Below are positions 57,383 through 61,614 of a stretch of 61,614 nucleotides of DNA, piece by piece (the stretch's first letter is position 1; the number at the start of each line of letters is the position of its first letter). The stretch is from CAXMST01 sp963700785 (GTDB lineage: Bacteria > Actinomycetota > Thermoleophilia > Solirubrobacterales > 70-9). The stretch is taken from assembly GCA_963700785.1 (NCBI GenBank), contig CAVOYZ010000023.1:1-61614 (forward strand). The letters are read 5' to 3'. The notes under the pieces were generated by a model that was not told the origin of the DNA, did no database searches, and saw only the letters and a program-made list of their open reading frames with translations. Both the position numbers and the translations under genes were made by a program.

Positions 57383-58063
57383 CTAGAGGTCGCGGGGGCC
57401 GATCAGCCCGCTCTGCATCGCCCTCTGGACCAGCATCACCCGCTTCTGGTTCTGCGGCACCTCGGCCAGCTCGAACTTCTCGAACAGGGCGCGGAGATGG
57501 GTCTTGACCGCGTCGACGCTGAGGTGCAGGTCCGCGGCTATCTCCTGGTTGCCGGCGGGCGTCGCGAAGGCGGCGCCGTCCTTGAACGGCCGGCAGAGCG
57601 CCACCAGGACGCGCTTCTGCGCCGGCGAGACGCCCGCGGCGCTGATCGCGTCGGTCGCGATCACCGTCGACTCCTGGACGGCTCCCGGCGCCCGGAACAG
57701 GATCCCGGTCCGTCCGACGCGGACGATGTCGCCGTCGTTGAGCCGTCGCCGACCCGAGACCCGCTCCTCGTTGACGAACGAGCCGTTGGTCGAGAGCCCG
57801 TCGTCGACGACCGTGCACTCGTCGCCGACCAGCTCGAGCTGGGCGTGCAGGCTCGAAACCTCACGATCCCAGCGGAGCGCGATATCGGCCGACTCCGCCC
57901 TCCCGATCCAGAGCTCACGCCAGTCCTCCTCGACCGCGAGGATCCGCTGCGCACCCTCGCCGTCGCGGTAGACGAGAAACGGGCGGCCCAGCCGCTCGGC
58001 CTCGATCTGCGCCTTCAGCTCGCTCCCGGTCACCGCCTTCGGGCCCTGTGGCTGCTCGCTCAC
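57383..58063 (-). CDS. FHA-domain regulator with C-terminal winged HTH
   Basis: 226 aa. FHA core: ELWIGRAESADIAL, REVSSLHAQLELV, GLSTNGSFVNEE (residues 50-120), which binds phosphothreonine. The C-terminal 90 residues are a LuxR-like helix-turn-helix (QEIAADLHLSVDAVKTHLRAL). FHA plus HTH in one chain suggests a phosphorylation-gated transcription factor. No Ser/Thr kinase is in the window. ATG 58063 (MSEQPQGPKAV). Convergent with the hydrolase, 20 bases apart. Confidence 0.85.
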   Translation of the reverse strand: MSEQPQGPKAVTGSELKAQIEAERLGRPFLVYRDGEGAQRILAVEEDWRELWIGRAESADIALRWDREVSSLHAQLELVGDECTVVDDGLSTNGSFVNEERVSGRRRLNDGDIVRVGRTGILFRAPGAVQESTVIATDAISAAGVSPAQKRVLVALCRPFKDGAAFATPAGNQEIAADLHLSVDAVKTHLRALFEKFELAEVPQNQKRVMLVQRAMQSGLIGPRDL

Positions 58064-58086
58064 GGGCTACAAGCTACGCCGTCGGG

Positions 58087-59121
58087 CTAGGGCTTGACCA
58101 TCACCTTGATCGACTGACGCTCGTCCATCGCCCGGTAGCCGCCGGGGACCTCGGCGAGCGGGATCTCGCTGTCGAAGACGCGGCCGGGCTGAAGCTTGCC
58201 GTCGAGAACCTCCGGCAGCAGCTCGTCGATGTAGGCGCGGGCGGGCGCGATCCCGCCGCTGACCGTGACGTTGTTGACGAACGAGAGGCCGGCTGCGGGC
58301 AGCGAGTCGAACTGCGGCACCCCGACCCGGCCGACGGCGCCGCCCGGCCGCGCGATCCGCACCGCCGTCTCGAACGCCGGCTCGAGACCGACGCACTCGA
58401 GCACCGCGTGGGCACCCTCGCCGCCGGTCAGCTCCCGGACCCGCTCGGTCGCCTCCGGGCCGCGCTCGGCGACGACGTCGGTCGCGCCGAACTCCCGGGC
58501 GAGGTCGGTGCGATCGGCGTGGCGGCCGAGGATCAGGATCCGCTCGGCGCCGAGCCTCCGCGCAGCGATCACGCCGCAGAGACCGACGGCACCGTCGCCG
58601 ACCACGGCGGCCGTCTTGCCGGGCCCGACCCGGGCGCTGACGGCCGCGTGGTGACCGGTGGCGAAAACGTCGGAGAGGGTCAGAAGCGACGGCATCAGGG
58701 CGTCGTCCTCTGCCACCGGGAGCTTCACCAGGGTGCCGTCTGCCTGCGGCACGCAGACCGCCTCGGCCTGGCCGCCGTCGGCGCCGTTGCGCCCCCAGAT
58801 CCCGCCGTTGCGACAGGAGGTGTGCAGCCCCTCGCCGCAGAAGTCGCAGGTGCCGTCCGAGAAGACGAACGGCGCCACGACCAGATCCCCGGGCGCGACG
58901 CTCTCGACCTCGGAGCCGACGTCCTCGACGACGCCGATGAACTCGTGCCCCATCCGCGCCCCCTCGGGGTCTGGCTGCATCGTCTTGTACGGCCAGAGGT
59001 CGCTGCCGCAGATGCAGGCCCTGGTCACCCGAAGCAGGGCGTCGGTCGGCTCCGAGATCTGCGCGTCGGGGACCTCCTCGACCCGGACGTCACCGGCCTC
59101 ATACATCACCGTCGCTCGCAT
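58087..59121 (-). CDS. zinc-dependent alcohol dehydrogenase
   Basis: 344 aa. MDR family: catalytic zinc Cys in RACICGSDLWP, His in GARMGHEFIGVVEDVG, structural zinc Cys cluster DFCGEGLHTSCR and coenzyme motif VVGDGAVGLCGVIAARRLGA. Only part of the usual four-Cys structural lobe is seen. Substrate unknown. ATG 59121. It shares the minus strand with the FHA regulator (23-base gap) and the cupin gene. Confidence 0.92.
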   Translation of the reverse strand: MRATVMYEAGDVRVEEVPDAQISEPTDALLRVTRACICGSDLWPYKTMQPDPEGARMGHEFIGVVEDVGSEVESVAPGDLVVAPFVFSDGTCDFCGEGLHTSCRNGGIWGRNGADGGQAEAVCVPQADGTLVKLPVAEDDALMPSLLTLSDVFATGHHAAVSARVGPGKTAAVVGDGAVGLCGVIAARRLGAERILILGRHADRTDLAREFGATDVVAERGPEATERVRELTGGEGAHAVLECVGLEPAFETAVRIARPGGAVGRVGVPQFDSLPAAGLSFVNNVTVSGGIAPARAYIDELLPEVLDGKLQPGRVFDSEIPLAEVPGGYRAMDERQSIKVMVKP

Positions 59122-59154
59122 CGAGATCAGGCTACCGCCCGGCCGCGGGACGCC

Positions 59155-59553
59155 TCACTCCGGCCAGAAGCCGTCCTCGGTGATCGTCTCGGCCTCGACG
59201 TCGTCGACCCGCGGCGAGCAGATCACCAGCTCGGCCTCCGCCCCGGTGTCGTTGTGAACGGAGCGCAGCTCGCCGGGCGGGACCCGGACGGCGGTCCCGG
59301 GCCCGGCCTCGAAGACCTCGTCGCCGACCTTGAAGGTGACCGTCCCGGCGATGATGAAGTAGATCTCCTCCTGGGTCATGTGCCGGTGCCCGTAGCTACC
59401 GCGGCCGCCCGTCCCCGCAGGCATCGTCCGCCAGCTGAACGCGATCTGCTCGGCCCCGAGCGCATCCGTGTAGGAGCGCATCTCCCCGTATCCGGGGAAC
59501 TGCGCCATGTAGTCCAGCGCCTGCTCGCGCCCGATCGACGTGTAGTCGGCCAT
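59155..59553 (-). CDS. cupin-domain protein
   Basis: 132 aa. The double-stranded beta-helix shows HMTQEEIYFIIAG (first metal motif, with His and Glu) and PPGELRSVHN (second His). The preceding GRGSYGHRH supplies further His. Small cupins may be isomerases, dioxygenases or binding proteins; nothing narrows this. ATG 59553 (MADYTSIG). Upstream, 59554-59680 contains an 8-base inverted repeat (CTTCGCGC/GCGCGAAG). Confidence 0.85.
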   Translation of the reverse strand: MADYTSIGREQALDYMAQFPGYGEMRSYTDALGAEQIAFSWRTMPAGTGGRGSYGHRHMTQEEIYFIIAGTVTFKVGDEVFEAGPGTAVRVPPGELRSVHNDTGAEAELVICSPRVDDVEAETITEDGFWPE

Positions 59554-59680
59554 TCGCCTCGTCTCCTCGCTGATCGACGACTCGGTGCCGCAGGGGTGGT
59601 CCGCGGCCCTCCGATCTTCCTCCCCGCCGGAGCTTCGCGCAAGCGGGCGGAGCCGCGCGCGAAGTCGGCCGTGCGCGTCC

Positions 59681-61033
59681 TCAGCCCGGCCGAGCACGGC
59701 GATGCTCGGCGACCGCTCCGGCGATGCCCGTTTGCCGGCCGCCCCGGACCCAGCTCAGCCACAGGGCGACCGCGACGACTATGGTGACCGCGATCGAGAT
59801 GATCCCGTCGAGGCGCAGCGCGTTGGCGACGAGCACGTAGGTCACCGGCACCAGGCCGGCGCAGTTGACGGCGAAGGCCCACGGCCGCCGATCCCGCAGC
59901 GACAGCCGCGCACTTGCGGCAAGCGCGGCGAGGAAGCTGAGGAAGACGGCGACCGCGTAGTAGCCGACGATGATGGTCTCGTCCCCACCGACGAGCGCCA
60001 GCAGGCCGCAGGACGCGGCGCAGACCGCGACCACGCCCCAGTAGGGAACGAAAGCGCGGTTGTCGATACCGAAGCGCCGCGGGATCAGGCCACGACCGGG
60101 ACCGCCATGAAGCGCGAGGGCTCTGAGCAGCCCCGAGGCGGCAGCGTAGGCCGAGGCGGCGGCGGCGAGCAGCAGCGTCGCGGTGAGCACCTGGAAGGCG
60201 GCAAACGCTCCGCCGCCGCCGGTGGAGGCGCGGGCGATCTCGGCGAGCAGCGTCGAGTCCTGCGGCGGCCTGCCGATCCCGAGCGAGACGGCCAGGGCCG
60301 TGAGCAGGAGCGTGAGGCCGCCGACGATCGCGACCAGGAGCCAGATCGTCAGCTGGCCGAAGATCCGACGCCCCCGGTCTCCGAGGTCACCGAGCTGCCC
60401 GATCGCGTTCGAGGGGGACTCGATCCCGGTGGCCAGGGCCATGCCGAGCGGCATCGCCAGGAGGATCGCGATCCCCTCCCCGTTGCCGAGCAGCGGCGCC
60501 GTCTCCGAGGCCGAGACCGGGTCGGCGCTGATCCCGGAGACGAGGACGACGAACGAGCCGGCAATGAACAGCACGGTCGCGGTGGCGAACGCGACCCTAC
60601 CCCGGTGCCCGAGGCTGATCCCGGCGGCGACGACCAGCGCGAGGCCGACCGCGATCGCCAGCCGCCCGGGGGCCAGCTCCGGCAGGTAGGAGATCAGCGC
60701 CGAGGTCCCCGCGGCGCAGGAGACCGCGACGGTGAGCGTGAAGTCGACCAGCAGCGCGGCGAGTGGAATGAACGCCCATCCCTCCCCGAACGCCGCGGCG
60801 ACGCCCTCCGGCCCGCCGCCACCGGCGGGGAAGCGACCGATCAGCTGGTGGTAGGTGCCGGCGACGATCGCGACCGTCGCCACCACGAGCGCCATCGTCG
60901 GAAACAGCTCGCTGAGGTCGCCGTTGAGATCGTCGAGCGCCGCCTCGATCGCGTAGGCGACCGAGGACACCGGGTCGGCCATCACCGTGAACGTGAACGC
61001 GAGAAAGACGATCACCGTATGGCGTCGGCGCAT
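59681..61033 (-). CDS. APC-superfamily amino acid permease-like transporter
   Basis: 450 aa with about 11-12 membrane helices. The N-terminal motif VMADPVSSVAYAIEAAL and the helix AMPLGMALATGIESPSNAIGQLGD are typical of the APC group (the latter near the unwound helix that contacts substrate). The substrate is probably an amino acid or polyamine; potassium carriers (Kup-like) are not excluded. ATG 61033. No regulator adjoins it. Confidence 0.85.
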   Translation of the reverse strand: MRRRHTVIVFLAFTFTVMADPVSSVAYAIEAALDDLNGDLSELFPTMALVVATVAIVAGTYHQLIGRFPAGGGGPEGVAAAFGEGWAFIPLAALLVDFTLTVAVSCAAGTSALISYLPELAPGRLAIAVGLALVVAAGISLGHRGRVAFATATVLFIAGSFVVLVSGISADPVSASETAPLLGNGEGIAILLAMPLGMALATGIESPSNAIGQLGDLGDRGRRIFGQLTIWLLVAIVGGLTLLLTALAVSLGIGRPPQDSTLLAEIARASTGGGGAFAAFQVLTATLLLAAAASAYAAASGLLRALALHGGPGRGLIPRRFGIDNRAFVPYWGVVAVCAASCGLLALVGGDETIIVGYYAVAVFLSFLAALAASARLSLRDRRPWAFAVNCAGLVPVTYVLVANALRLDGIISIAVTIVVAVALWLSWVRGGRQTGIAGAVAEHRRARPG

Positions 61034-61614
61034 CGCCGAAGCCTATGGGCAGGCGACGCCGTAGCGGCCGTGACGGCGACGGGGCCCCCCGTTCTTGCCG
61101 ACCGTCTTCACACCTTCGCAACGACTACCGGGTCGGGAGCAGCGAGCATCCGCCCCCGCCTGTTCCGTTCCAGCAGGCACTTCCGACACAGGCCACCGGC
61201 GCGCAACCGCTCGCGGTGGTCTCTTGCTGGGCCTGGCTTGCCCGACGCTTGCGCGGCCCGTTCTGCGACCCGTTCTCTTTGTCTTCTAGGCGAAAGACAC
61301 ACGGAACCCGCCTGGCAATCGAGGTTGAACTTGACCCCGGATATAGGTGTCGATGTCAACCTCGGCGCATGCCTGGCGGGTCGGAGACGTCCGCGCCATC
61401 CGCCTGGCGGCTTTGCCTTCGCGCGAGAAGACAGTGACTGACCGCTTCTCCGCTCGCGCTGAAGCGGAAGCGAGGGGCTGATGCTCGGATCCGGAGACGG
61501 CCTACCGGCCGCTACCCCCCGGTGCGCTCGCGGTGCTTGCACCCTGGCCAGCAGCAGGGACGGCGAAGGCCCTCCTCGAGCTCCTCGCCGGTCCGCCGGA
61601 TACGGCGCTCGCGC
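61034..61614. other. 581 bases with no clearly supported gene
   Basis: One minus-strand frame (61108-61542) is open, but its codon use is unlike the neighbours (AGA, CAA, GAA frequent) and its product is Arg-rich; the only hint of sense is a CRKC knuckle near the end (LCRKCLLERNRRGRML). A 9-base inverted repeat (CGAGGTTGA 61320-61328 / TCAACCTCG 61356-61364) flanks GGATATAGG. I see no RNase P, SRP or tRNA structure. The sequence ends in ordinary GC-rich DNA. Confidence 0.5.

Noticed and set aside
61108..61542. Minus-strand 144-codon frame at the right edge
   Set aside because: Codon use and Arg-rich composition unlike real neighbours; a lone CxxC is not enough support.

Overview
The window is gene-dense, very GC-rich bacterial DNA with strongly GC-biased third codon positions. 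Gene content and family flavour (fused FHA-HTH regulator, TolB-like propeller repeats, DUF389 protein, split transketolase, Actinobacteria-type Fpg, lysA-hom-thrC cluster) suggest an actinobacterium, and I infer a Thermoleophilia/Solirubrobacterales-like lineage. That placement comes from family knowledge, not from a search. The sequence carries an unusual number of single-base reading-frame breaks (at least ten, several in well-conserved genes). This looks more like residual assembly error, for instance a long-read or metagenome-derived genome, than wholesale gene decay. I have drawn those genes as whole loci and marked the breaks.

Layout. 1-12.2 kb: tmRNA, a GFA-type protein, a flavoprotein plus nitrilase pair, a frameshifted thioesterase, a large Pro/Ala-rich coiled-coil protein with a helix-hairpin-helix tail, then a minus-strand run ftsE-ftsX-ctpA-rnr-smpB. 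This groups ribosome rescue (tmRNA, SmpB, RNase R) with the FtsEX divisome transporter. 12.3-16.8 kb: DUF389 membrane protein, SixA-like phosphatase, two-subunit transketolase and an NTF2-like anchored protein. 16.8-19.7 kb: a three-gene, translationally coupled, methylamine-utilisation-like operon: a MauE-MauD fusion, a Tat-exported MauA-like light chain in which the second cofactor Trp appears to be Tyr, and a MauF-like membrane domain fused to propeller repeats. I regard this as the most interesting system here.

19.8-30.2 kb: HNH protein, nadA, mutM-like glycosylase, nadC, FIST protein, prfB with its programmed frameshift, GST-like protein, secA and comF. 30.2-36.4 kb: a PAS-PAS-GAF-GGDEF cyclase, thrC-hom-lysA, and an alpha/beta hydrolase. 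36.4-44.3 kb: an M23 hydrolase with a PcsB/EnvC-type coiled coil (a plausible FtsEX partner), acyl-CoA dehydrogenase with a palindromic TetR-type operator upstream, an anchored CWB2-repeat protein, MBL hydrolase, thiolase and 3-hydroxyacyl-CoA dehydrogenase.

44.4-53.5 kb: CorC/HlyC-type protein; a coupled arginine-decarboxylase-like, arginine-deiminase-like and carbamoylase-like operon that could form an arginine-to-putrescine route; TerC; an enolase-superfamily protein; ferritin behind a DtxR-like palindrome; a VOC protein; and tRNA-Asp. 53.5-61.6 kb: FAH-family protein, GT87-like membrane protein, Ig-like lipoprotein, alpha/beta hydrolase, FHA-HTH regulator, Zn-dependent alcohol dehydrogenase, cupin and an APC-type permease. 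The last ~580 bases hold no gene I can support with confidence.
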